The translations under genes were made by a program, and so were the position numbers. A model generated the notes under the pieces. That model worked only from the letters and a program-made list of their open reading frames with translations, ran no database searches and was not told where the DNA came from. Of a stretch of 64,000 bases of DNA, positions 55,101 to 64,000 are shown one piece after another. This DNA comes from Charina bottae (lineage: Eukaryota; Chordata; Lepidosauria; Squamata; Charinaidae): the NCBI GenBank assembly GCA_023362775.1, contig JALMGJ010000002.1, positions 69,479,414-69,543,413 on the forward strand. The letters run 5' to 3'. The first letter of the stretch is position 1. Every line of letters begins with the position of its first letter.

Positions 55101-55610
55101 AAGACAGGCGGCCCAGCAGCTTTTAAAGGAGCAGCTGGAAATCGCGAAATCAGCCTACAAAACACATGCAGATGCACACAGACAGGAAAAGCCACAGATT
55201 GCTGTAGGAGACAAGGCCTGGCTCTCTACCAAGTTTTTGCCCTCTAGCAGACCTTGTAAGAAATTGGACTCTAAGTTCATCGGCCCTTTCCCAGTGTTAA
55301 AGCAGATAAACCCTGTGGCTTATCGTTTGCAGCTTCCACACTCCATGAAGATCCATCCAGTGTTCCACAGGTCATTGTTGGTCAAGGAATCCCCCCCCCC
55401 AAGTGCCTTGCGTTCGCAGAACCCCCACCACCACCACCACCACTTCTGGTATAGGGGGAAGAGGAGTATGAAGTTCAAGACATTTTAGATTCAAGGCGGA
55501 GAGGCAGGGGCATCCAGTATTTGATACACTGGAAGGGGTATTCTCAGACAGAGTGCTCCTGGGAAAATGCCAAGGACGTGCATGCTCCTTTGCTCGTACA
55601 TAAGTTTCAT
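51943..55610 (+). pseudogene. Gypsy pol: protease, RT, RNase H, integrase, chromodomain (broken)
   Basis: Domains in order: aspartic protease with ELMIDSGATTIFID (52214-52255) and a stop at 52366; RT start (TKYGDYADIF, MPPHRPFDC, VKKHYAMSPKEL, FNKLDLRNAYNLIRMKEG, LVMPFGLSN) at 52590-53140; a frameshift near 53145; an 82-bp insert at 53209-53290 next to the YLDD motif; RT end (FAKLEKCAFD, LDYLGYRIS); RNase H (FIVHTDASNVAIAAIL, stop at 53853, then [11 protein letters not shown]); a stop at 54360; integrase with an H2C2 finger (YVTSCHTCRRAK), DFITDL, VVVDCFTKMAHF and NGEAEKINQL in three different frames; chromodomain 55458-55610 (YLIHWKGYSQTECSWE). At least four frame changes. Nonfunctional. Confidence 0.9.
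53209..53290 (-). mobile_element. 82-bp AT-rich insertion beside the RT active site
   Basis: Flanked by gatattttct at 53199-53208 and 53291-53300, which are the bases immediately after the ctt gat gac (LDD) codons. The insert is AT-rich, contains aaaatattttattatataaa and repeated acatataac, and resembles the inverted 3' terminus of an L1-like element. The 10-bp duplication indicates retroposition. Confidence 0.6.
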
Positions 55611-55841
55611 CAGCTTTTCCCCCACAAGCCACGGCCTCCTCAACTACCAGAACTGCATCCCTTGTCTGAAAACGACAGAGGCAGCCAGACAGAGGAGTTC
55701 GTAAGTTGGATGCCTTCTCCTCAGCACCAGGCACTGGGGCCAGCGAGGGGGGAGGAGGTGGAATCTCGCCCGTCAACCTATGGCTTGCAGTTCCCAGGGG
55801 GGAGGGGGGACAGCCTTGCTAACCCTCTAGCTGTTTTTCAG

Positions 55842-56296
55842 AAGCCGCCAGCTGCACCCGAGATGCTATCTGATCAAACAGACAGCGACGCTTCCTCCCT
55901 TGAAATTCCTTCTATGGATGAATTGCCTCCTCTGCCCAGTTCTCAGGAGGAGTCGGAGGAGGAGATGGATTCTCATGGGACTGTTGCTGACACCAAGGAC
56001 ACAGGAGGGGAGGGGGTTTCTATGGAATGTTTTTCTGGAGGGGGAGGTGGTGTCAGGGAGATACAGGACAGCGGTGCGGGGAGCTCCCTCAAGGAAGGGA
56101 AGCGCATGCACAGTTCTGAAGCTTTCGCCTTGTATCCCAAACGCCTCCGGAAGGCCCCGCCCTAAGCCTGGACTGAATCTCTGGGATTCTTCAAGCCATT
56201 TTAGTTTAGCAGGATTCTGTAAGTAGGAAGGTAATATACACTAGAGACTCGATTCCAAGCCTCGGTGTGTTATTTCTACACCTACACCAGGACATC
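55842..56296 (+). repeat. 3' LTR of Gypsy element, partly coding
   Basis: Pairs with 50571-51027. The chromodomain reading frame does not stop before the LTR; it runs on to a stop at 56163-56165, adding an acidic Ser/Glu-rich tail (MDELPPLPSSQEESEEEMD) encoded by U3. The LTR ends caggacatc and is followed directly by BovB sequence (tccactgcatattc). Confidence 0.9.
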
Positions 56297-57603
56297 TCCA
56301 CTGCATATTCATCAGGAATATTAGTGAGCTCATATCTAACTGGTCTGTGGGTCTTCCCTATTCTCTTTAGTCTGATTCTAAATTGTGCAATAAGAAGTTT
56401 GTGATCTGAACTACAGTCAGCTCCAGGTCTTGTTTTTACCAGCTGTATAGATGTCCACCACGTTTGACTACAAAGGTTGTAGTCAATCTGATTTCAGTGT
56501 CAACCATCTGGTGAAGTCCATGTATAAAGTCGTCTTTTAGGTTGCTGGAAGAGAGTGTTTGTTATGCACAGTGAATTGTCTTGGCAAAATTCTATCAGCC
56601 TATGTCCCGCTTCATTTTGTTCTCCCAGACCATGCTTACCTGTAATTCCAGGTGTCGTTTGACTACACACCTTAGCATTCCAGTCTCCTGTAATGAAAAT
56701 AACATTTCTTTTTGGCGTATTATCCAGTAGGTGCTGCAGATCCTCATAGAACTGATCTACTTCTGCTTCTTCAGCATCTGTGGTTGGGGCGTATATTTGG
56801 ATCACTGTGATGTTAAATGGCTTACTTTGAATTCGAATTGAGATCATTCTATCGTTTTTTGGATTGTATCCAAGCACTGCTTTAGCCACTTTATTATTAA
56901 TTTTGAAGGCTACTCCATTTCTTCTGTGGTCCTCTTGTCCACAGTAGTAGATCTGGTGGTCATCTGATGTGAAGTGGCCCATTCCAGTCCATTTCAGTTC
57001 ACTGACACCCAAAATGTCTATATTTAATCTTGACATCTCACCAATAACCATATCCAATTTGCCCTGGCTCATATATCTTATATTCCAGGTTCCTATGGTG
57101 TGTTGATCTTTAGAACATTGGATTCGTCGTTCACACCAGCACTGTCGGCCGCTAGCCGTCCTTTCGGCTTTGAGCTAGCTGCATCATCACATCTGGGGCT
57201 AGTTGAACTTATCCTCTGTTTGTCCCCAGTAGCATTTTGACCATCTTCTGACCTGGGAGTCCCATCTTCTGACCTGGGAGTCCCATCTTCCGACCTGGGA
57301 ATCCCATCTTCCGACCTGGGAGTCCCATCTTCCGATTGTATACTGACATATCTCTGGTTGTACTGATCCATTTAGTTTTCACGGCAAGAATACTGGGGTG
57401 GGTTGCCGTTACCTTCCCCAGGGATCGTATTTAGTCTGACTTCTCTGCCATGACCTTCCCGTCTTGGGTGTCCCTTCAAGGTTTAGCTCATGGTGCTCAT
57501 TGAGGTGCTCAAGCTCCAGCACCAAAACAAGGTAGCCATCTCCTTTGCTGGAGATCCCATATCCCATCTTTATATCCAATATCCCATCCCACCTTATATC
57601 ATA
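56297..57603 (-). pseudogene. BovB LINE, 5' part with endonuclease (segment 3 of 3)
   Basis: The minus frame 57072-56500 encodes 190 residues of APE-type endonuclease: MSRLNIDILGVSELKWTGMG, YYCGQEDHRRNGVAF, QIYAPTTDAEEAEVDQFYED and FITGDWNAK. Upstream lie about 4.6 copies of a 21-bp tandem unit (57242-57338, catcttccgacctgggagtc) and the 5' end with gcaagaatactggggtgggt. The element's terminal 50 bp (57554-57603) contain cccatatcccatc repeats. Right-hand target duplication tcttcctcccat is at 57604-57615. This copy is full length at its 5' end, which is unusual for a LINE. Confidence 0.9.
57242..57338 (-). repeat. 21-bp tandem repeat in BovB 5' region
   Basis: Units begin at 57242, 57263, 57284 and 57305 with a partial fifth. 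On the minus strand they translate as repeated SEDGTPR. The other BovB copy (41114-41150) has only about two units, so copy number varies between insertions. Confidence 0.9.
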
Positions 57604-58871
57604 TCTTCCTCCCATATCCCATCTTTAATCTATAAACAAATCCTTAAGAACCTCATCATTTCAGCCCTGATCAGCAAAAGTCCATTTAAGGTTACCGGAG
57701 ATAACAACCTATCTCTTTTAGCCTCCATCAAATAAACCAACTTTATATTCCTTCCTTTTACTTTTAACAATCTTGAACTTTAGTCCCTTCAAATAATGTC
57801 CTAGAACTTGATTTCTTCTCATTTTTTCTTTGTCCTTTCTCACAAAATTCTTCAAAGCTTTAACAAGCCTCTTTTGTAAATCCAATATAGGAAAATTATC
57901 CTGGTCCCTCTCTTGGTTTGTTATTTGTATATCCCTTTTACTTATTAAGACATCAGCCGGCTTCTTTTGTATGTCCAGTGTAGCATCTTTCCATATCATT
58001 CTTGTAGCCTGTCATTTTAAAATCCACTTTCACATCAGTCTCAATGTTGTCAGGTAAAACTGGTTCTTGTTCCATAACACCTTTTAAACACAGTCTATCT
58101 ATAGAGGCAGACACTCTTAAAATTAACTTCTGGGTCCATTGTTCAAAAATGTTCTTCAATATGTTGAATGTTAAAATATTTTGCTCCATTCGGTATTAGT
58201 AAGTCAAATTTAAGTGTTCTTTTCCTTTAATTGTGATCTTTAGTCCCTTCTAGTTCCCTCTAGTGTCCAAACTTCAAAGTCTCATCCTATCATTTTTTTA
58301 AAAGAATTCAAAACAAAAGTATTTTCCCATGGGAAGGATTCTTATAATTAATTCCAAAATCTTATTTCAAATTTATCTGGACCCTTAGTCCATCTGTAAA
58401 TTTATAAAATCAAAGTTTTAATCACCCTTTTGCTGTTTATTCCAGAAAAAAAATTAAGTCCTTAAACTTGTATTTAAAACTACTTTCGCTAAGGATTGAA
58501 GGAAACTCACCTGGTGCTGTAAAACTTGTTGATCCAAAGGTTCCTAATAGCTGAAAAGCAGTTAATAAGCAATTTCCAAAAGTAATTAGAAAAGGAAATA
58601 TGTGAACCCAGTGTCCTTTTGAAGGTGCTGACTATGGTTTCAGCAAGATGGCTATTCCCTCATCCCCCAGAGCTCTAAACCCTCTGGAGACTGCTGTCTT
58701 GTGATCTCCTCATGAGGAGCAACTGCCTGGAGCACTTGTGGGCAATCTCAAGTCCTCTCCTTGCCTAGAGAGGAATTACGAAGAGCCTGACTACTCGCCG
58801 GCTTTTCATTCCACCGTGGTCGTTGGCTCCCCTTTTACTGGAGCCATCTTCAGTTCGCCATTTCTTGCCCA
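57604..58871 (-). mobile_element. L1-like non-autonomous element, 5' part with a broken ORF1-like frame
   Basis: With 46253-46504 this forms a ~1.5-kb element bounded by attcaaattcc duplications. On the minus strand it starts tgggcaagaaatggcgaact with gaagatggctcc, a 5' UTR style typical of L1. It then encodes about 160 residues in two frames (58189-57953, then 57999-57718) joined by one frameshift: MEQNILTFNILKNIFEQW, ERDQDNFPILDLQKRLVKAL and NQVLGHYLKGLKFKI. The protein is Lys/Glu-rich and helical in appearance; I did not recognise an RRM or CTD motif, so ORF1 identity is unproven. There is no ORF2. Confidence 0.6.
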
Positions 58872-61202
58872 ATTCAAATTCCATGTGATAAAGATATGGA
58901 GTTGAATGCTGCAGTCCTCAGCATCCCTAACCTGGAATCTCAGAGACCAGCATGGATTTACATTATTTTACATTATTTTCAACCACATTCCAATTATGCC
59001 GTTCAGATGGTGCAAGGCTGATATTTCTCATATTTTGGAATGTTCCCATACATTTAACAATTTCTGAAAAATAGAAAACCAAAGCAGCAGACAAATTGTT
59101 AACCTCTTTCTGAAGTGACAGGATTTGAAGAGTACAGGAGAAAACATTAAAACCAGATTCTTTGTTGTGCTACAATTTTTCTACCACCTCATCCTGACCC
59201 TATTCAGCTCTGGTTATGAAGGCAGCTTTAAAATCTCCATTAGGAAATCTGGAATAAAACATTCACTTTTATCACTCTTTAAGGCTGGAATTATTCATGA
59301 AGTAAAATGATGTGGGTGAATTCTAATAAAATATAATATCACATTTTAAATGTTTCTCTATGTTAAAAAAAATCCCTGGAAGTAGAACACAAGCATAGCA
59401 GGATGAAGGAGAAGCTCTTTCCCTGATTTGCTGGTTCTCTACTGATAGAGTTATGGATTTATCAGTAAAAATGGCACCTATAGCTCTGTGTTAGTGGTAG
59501 ATAGCCTCCCTAGATTCCCTAGAAGCTACAGCTTATGGTATCTTCCTACTTCAGATTAATTACATTGTGATCCAGTTGCTAGATACCTGGATCTAGACCT
59601 TGGTCTACAAACTGCTTCTTCCTAATATATGCTGCCCGTGTTTACTCAGTTCAGTCAGCTGTATTATGGAGTTATTGCAGCTGACTCTCACAGACTGCCT
59701 AAACAACTGGACTCCAATTGTTTGGCAAGGTCTCAAAAGAGCCCTCTGCATGTGTTGAAGGGAGCAATTACCTCTGATGAACAATGTTGATGTAATAATT
59801 ACTAGAGTCAATATGGCCTTTTTAATGGCAGCAATTTAAAGGACAGTTGAACCCATACAATATTAGAAATAACCCAGGAACCAACAGCTGTGCTTGTAGG
59901 AATCCCCGATCAGTTTATGGCAGTACCTCCAATTGCTGCATTTTAGATTTCTATACAGGTTTGATCCAAAAGCTGTAAAGTAAAATACAGTCACCTCATT
60001 AATTGAGAAAGTGCAATGACTGTTGCTCAGCATAAGCACTCCTGTTGCGAATTAGCCAAGTGTCAGCACATGTATTAACGGCAATTACACAGTTAAGATC
60101 AGGTGTTTCTTTGGGGTAATTAACCTCAAACAAGCTAAATTCCAAGATCCCTAATTTCAAAACTGTCTAGCCCCTAAAACACCATCTCATCTTTTATCTA
60201 AGTATATTACTTCATGCCTGCTATGGATCTCCTTCTGTTGGAAAGTCCCCCCATTTTCCATCAGAAAAGGATTAAAGTATATCTTCTCAAACATTTTATT
60301 GCCAGGTTCCAACACGCTACAAACAAGTGGTTTGGAGGCGAGCTACGGCAGAGAATGGATTGTATAATAATAGACCTTAGGCTAATTTTTGTCTCTCAGG
60401 CAAACATAGCTCACAGAGTTGTTGTGATGAAAAAAGGAAACAGCTTCCCCCCAAAAGCTCTCATACTTGCCCCATAGTAATCCATGGTGTGGGCATGGGG
60501 TGAAAGGTGGGGCAATGACATGTGTTCCAATGTCCCAATGCAAGCCCCATGAATTGCACGCTTACATCTGACAGCAGGACACAAATCTGAAAGGGCAGCA
60601 TCTGCTTTGTGACAGCATGGCACATGTTTCATCATTTTTTCAGTGTGGTTAGTAACAGACGCCTACACATTCTCCCTTTCTCATTAGAGGACTTTCCGTT
60701 TATTGTTCATTCTTCCTTATATTCTATTCCTTTTTAATTCCAGCCTAACCAGGAAGAATTCTATAATTAATTCTAGGGATGTTTTCATCAGCATTCATAA
60801 TTCTGGTTTAGTGACTTGTAGTGCTTTCAAGACAAAGGGAGCCTGATAGCTCCAGAGTTCTTTCTTCCCTCCACCCTCCCAGGGCTTAATTACCTTACTT
60901 GTTACTGATTTTCCTCCTCTGAGATGGAGGAAGAGCTGGGGGACTTCCCTAACAGAGTTGGCAATTGTATTTCAACTTAGAACTTTCTATTTCTTTTTAA
61001 TTGTAAGCCACCAGAGATTGAGGAGTCAGGAGGCCTGAAATAAAGTTAAAAGCAAACAAACAAACTCCAGATAAGGCAAAATGATTTTTTGAACCATGCC
61101 CTTCACCAGGTTGAAAGGCCAACTAAGGTCTTACTCAGATTAATTAAGCTAAACATGGTAGAGCAAATGCTTGACATACAGTATAGGAAGTCTTGGGTTC
61201 CT

Positions 61203-61310
61203 CAATGTGGTACCTTCCAGATTTGTTGGACTACTCCAGAAATCCCAATCAGCCATCTGGCTTGGAACACTGGGAGTTGTAGATCAATACCTCTGAAAGG
61301 CATCATATTA
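61203..61310 (+). mobile_element. MITE-like palindromic repeat
   Basis: The left arm ggtaccttccagatttgttgg and actactccagaaatccc is roughly inverted in actgggagttgtagatcaa and cctctgaaaggcatc. It has the same architecture as 20745-20873. Confidence 0.5.
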
Positions 61311-63190
61311 ATGAATACTAAAATAAATAAAAGATTTAAGTTGCAGGGGATGTGAAGTATCTCTGCCTTTGTAGGCAACACTTGGCTGAATGGACATCTA
61401 ATCTAAATAGTTTCCTATCTTTCAACTGATTGGTTATGAATGTGAAACATGTCCAGCTCATAATACTCAGGTGCATTATGAACTGAGATTATTATTTTTT
61501 TCAAAATTGCTCCTGTACAGAATGAAGAATGGGATTCCACATATATGTTATTAACATGACTGGACTGGACTGTTTTGCAGGCACAGACATTTGGTAATAT
61601 GAATCATTTACTCTCCATTAAATATGCAAACATGTCATCTGATCTAAGCACCTTTCTTGGTGAGTTTCTTCTGTTTGGGTTGTTTCTCTCAGCTGTTTCT
61701 TGCAAATGCTTTATATATGTGCTGTCACTTTATAGATCCCAAGTTCTCCTGTGTTATTTTGAGCATTTTCTTAGGCAAATTCTATAGGGAATTGACTTTC
61801 CAGAGGCTTTCAGCTATAGTTGGTGCTGAAAATCACAATTCCCAAGGAACAACAGTGAAGGAAGTGCACACAGCACAATCAGCACACATACGCCAAGATT
61901 ACAAATGACAAGAGAACTCTCAGAAACAACCTTTTTTCCCCCATGTGCTCATCAAGCAAGCTGTAAAATAAATACTGAGATGATTTCTAATTATGACAAG
62001 GAGAATTTGTCCAGAACTACTTGGAATCAGAATTCAGCAGAAGGGTGCTTCAGAATTGATCAAAACACTTGTACCTTTACTGGTTAAGTAGGATTAAGTA
62101 GAAACTTCTATCCTTTCCCTCTTCTCAATCACTGGATAAATGTGACTGTCCTATAAAAAAAATCCATAAACATGCTAGAGAGACAGCAGTTAGGGAGCTG
62201 CTAACTGTAAGAGAATCCATAGCAGATTACATTTGTTGACAGACACTAATGAATCATTAATAATCTATTAATGCATTTATCATGATTACATCATAGTCCT
62301 GTATTCATATTTTGGCATGTAGGTTCTGTTGCTGCAGTTGAAACTCAGGGCACAAAATTCTCTGAAATGCTTATAATGCTTGTGGAGCTTGAGGGTGTTA
62401 TTTCCCATTGGAGAGAACTCTTGCCTCTGGCTCCTGGGCTTCAACCATTCCAGCAGGTCTTGAAAGAGGCATGTTGACTTGACAGCTTTGCATTTGTTCC
62501 TCAATAGTCAAAGTGAATTGAATAATGATGCAATTGATAAGGTTTTGTCAGCTTTCCCTTTCTGTTTGGTAGGGGACTAGCCAAGTGCTCCAGTTTCTTC
62601 TTTTCTTTATTTCCTTTTTGTGTGATTGGGGTGAGGGAATTTTTGGTGATTTGGAACCTGCAGCAAAGATAGGGTTTCTGCTACTGACTTTTGAGTAAAT
62701 AAAGTGAAGTTAATGGCAGGTCATTTTCAAAATATTTTTGAAGGATCACGGAATGAGAACAGTGGTGGTGTGGAAGTACAGTCAGTTACAAAAGGATCTT
62801 GATACACTGGAGCACTAAGCCATGTCATTAACTTCAAGTACATAAGTCCAGATTATAGCAGTCAATGGGTTTTCAATACAATCTCAAGTACTTTCCAGAA
62901 TCAGAGCTTTAGTTAACAAAGACTTCAATATAGCTGAAACAGATAGTGCTTTTTAGCTTACTAATTCAGATGTGAAAACCCTCAGATTTGACAATTACTC
63001 AGATGTGAAATTGCAGTGTTTAAGAAATTGAGCTTTGAAGGGCTGACTTCCTCAGTTTGGACTTGATTTAATTGGATTATCCATTTAAATCAAAGATGTT
63101 TTGGCGGGGGTCATTCTTTATACTGAATGGAGTATAACTATTTAGAGAGGAATGTATATATCATTTTACTTACTGCAAAATGTTTTGAGT

Positions 63191-63236
<46 letters not shown>
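63191..63236 (+). repeat. (GT)n microsatellite
   Basis: About 22 gt dinucleotides. Confidence 0.95.
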
Positions 63237-63242
<6 letters not shown>

Positions 63243-63802
63243 ATTCATTGGGTTCAGTTGGTCTTGGATGTCAGGTCCAAAAATCCAACTGTAGTGGCAT
63301 TGTTGCAATGAGGCCAAATATTTTTCTAATCAGGTGTATATAATGTTTACCACATGATTAAGATCTGATTTTTTTCCTCCTGCATATTTCATGAGCTTGG
63401 AGGTGAATGAGCAACAGTAAAAAAAAAGTGATGCTAAGCCAGAAAGAATAGAGACCAAGACTGGAGGAGACAGTAGGAGAGGCTTTAAAGTCAAGCTTCA
63501 TGGACAAGGAAATTGTTAGGATGCTAAAGTATAGCTGAAGATGTAAAATCACAAGTCTTCTGTCCCAGCAATCTTACAGGGAAAGAGGGAAAATCTTCAC
63601 CTTAGCTTCAGTAAATATATGCTAAATATATTTCAAAACAATTGCATCTTCGAGATTTAGGGAGGCAATTACTGTGCAGTACGGGAGTCTGTATAACCAA
63701 AGGAAGGATCTTCTAAGGAGAATTAGAAAAGAAATATAAAAAGTATAATTCAATTTTTGCCCTGAAGCTCCCTTCATGTACCTCTGAAATCCATATGCCT
63801 GG

Positions 63803-63803
<1 letters not shown>

Positions 63804-63840
<37 letters not shown>

Positions 63841-63846
63841 ACACAC
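63804..63846 (+). repeat. (GT)n run meeting a short (AC)n
   Basis: About 17 gt units followed by acacacac, giving a small potential hairpin. Confidence 0.95.
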
Positions 63847-64000
63847 CCCTACTGCTTACCCACATCTTCCATTGTTAGTTGTCTTCAGTATCATCTGTGC
63901 AAATCCAGCTAATGTTTGACAAATATCATTCAGCTTGTACATGTTATTGATTTGGGGACTGATGCCCCCCCCCACCTTCCACTGATAACACAGTGTCTCA

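Larger units (their letters stand above)
50571..56296 (+). mobile_element. Gypsy/Sushi-type chromovirus LTR retrotransposon
   Basis: A 5.7-kb element: LTR, self-complementary primer site, gag, protease, reverse transcriptase, RNase H, integrase with chromodomain, LTR. The Gag type and the C-terminal chromodomain place it with vertebrate Sushi-like chromoviruses, the lineage from which host genes such as PEG10 and the RTL family derive. No envelope gene is present. Pol carries several frameshifts and stops, so the element is inactive. It sits in BovB sequence, but no target duplication is visible because left-flank DNA appears to be deleted. Confidence 0.93.
58883..64000. other. no gene; small repeats only
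   Basis: Unique AT-rich DNA. Minor features: a degraded SINE body at 60380-60430 (tctctcaggcaaacatagct, cacagagttgttgtgatg), a LINE 3' tail at 60995-61062 (ttgtaagccaccagagattg), a MITE-like palindrome at 61203-61310 and two (GT)n runs. Short open frames lack any family motif. Confidence 0.4.

Overview
This window is vertebrate nuclear DNA, almost certainly from a squamate reptile (lizard or snake). The inference rests on the repeats: RTE-BovB LINEs, L2 LINEs with (AAAT)n tails, CR1 LINEs, tRNA-derived SINEs of the Sauria type, a Penelope-like element, a chromodomain Gypsy element and many hAT-type non-autonomous DNA transposons. I found no host gene exon, RNA gene or CRISPR array. Every long reading frame I can interpret belongs to a transposable element.

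Layout. Bases 1-197 are the 5' end of a BovB leaving the window to the left. At 492-976 is a hAT-type element carrying a CCAAT/GC-box minisatellite. From 4.3 to 8.8 kb lies a long decayed L2 interrupted by other repeats. From 10.6 to 17.6 kb there are SINEs, a decayed Tc1-like element split by CR1, a hAT-in-hAT nest and a second CR1. From 18.4 to 19.6 kb there is a small hAT element and a probable solo LTR. From 21.0 to 24.0 kb a composite hAT-type element (8-bp target duplication) contains a 9-unit CCAAT/GC-box array, stacked palindromes and a GC-rich gene-like leader. At 24.8-27.1 kb is an L2 with an LTR-like insertion. At 30.5-32.3 kb are a CR1 and a SINE, and at 35.2-37.5 kb is an L2 with an open 706-codon reverse transcriptase frame. 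At 41.0-44.5 kb is a nearly open BovB with a 380-bp inverted duplication.

The most informative region is 46,242-58,882, a four-element nest resolved by target-site duplications. An L1-like element with no ORF2 (minus strand, 11-bp duplication) was entered by a BovB (minus, 12 bp). That BovB was entered by a Penelope-like element (plus, 12 bp, open 671-codon ORF) and, elsewhere, by a 5.7-kb Gypsy/Sushi-type chromovirus (plus). The Gypsy element has a 13-nt sequence just after its 5' LTR that is the exact reverse complement of a segment inside the LTR. This is the arrangement expected for self-primed reverse transcription.

Functionally this is intergenic, transposon-built DNA. The LINEs supply reverse transcriptase and endonuclease activities that SINE tails are known to exploit. 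The window is useful mainly as a record of insertion order, template-switch rearrangements and transposon-borne regulatory motifs. Boundaries given with target-site duplications are exact to a few bases; other boundaries are approximate. Family names come from recognised protein motifs and repeat ends, not from a database search.
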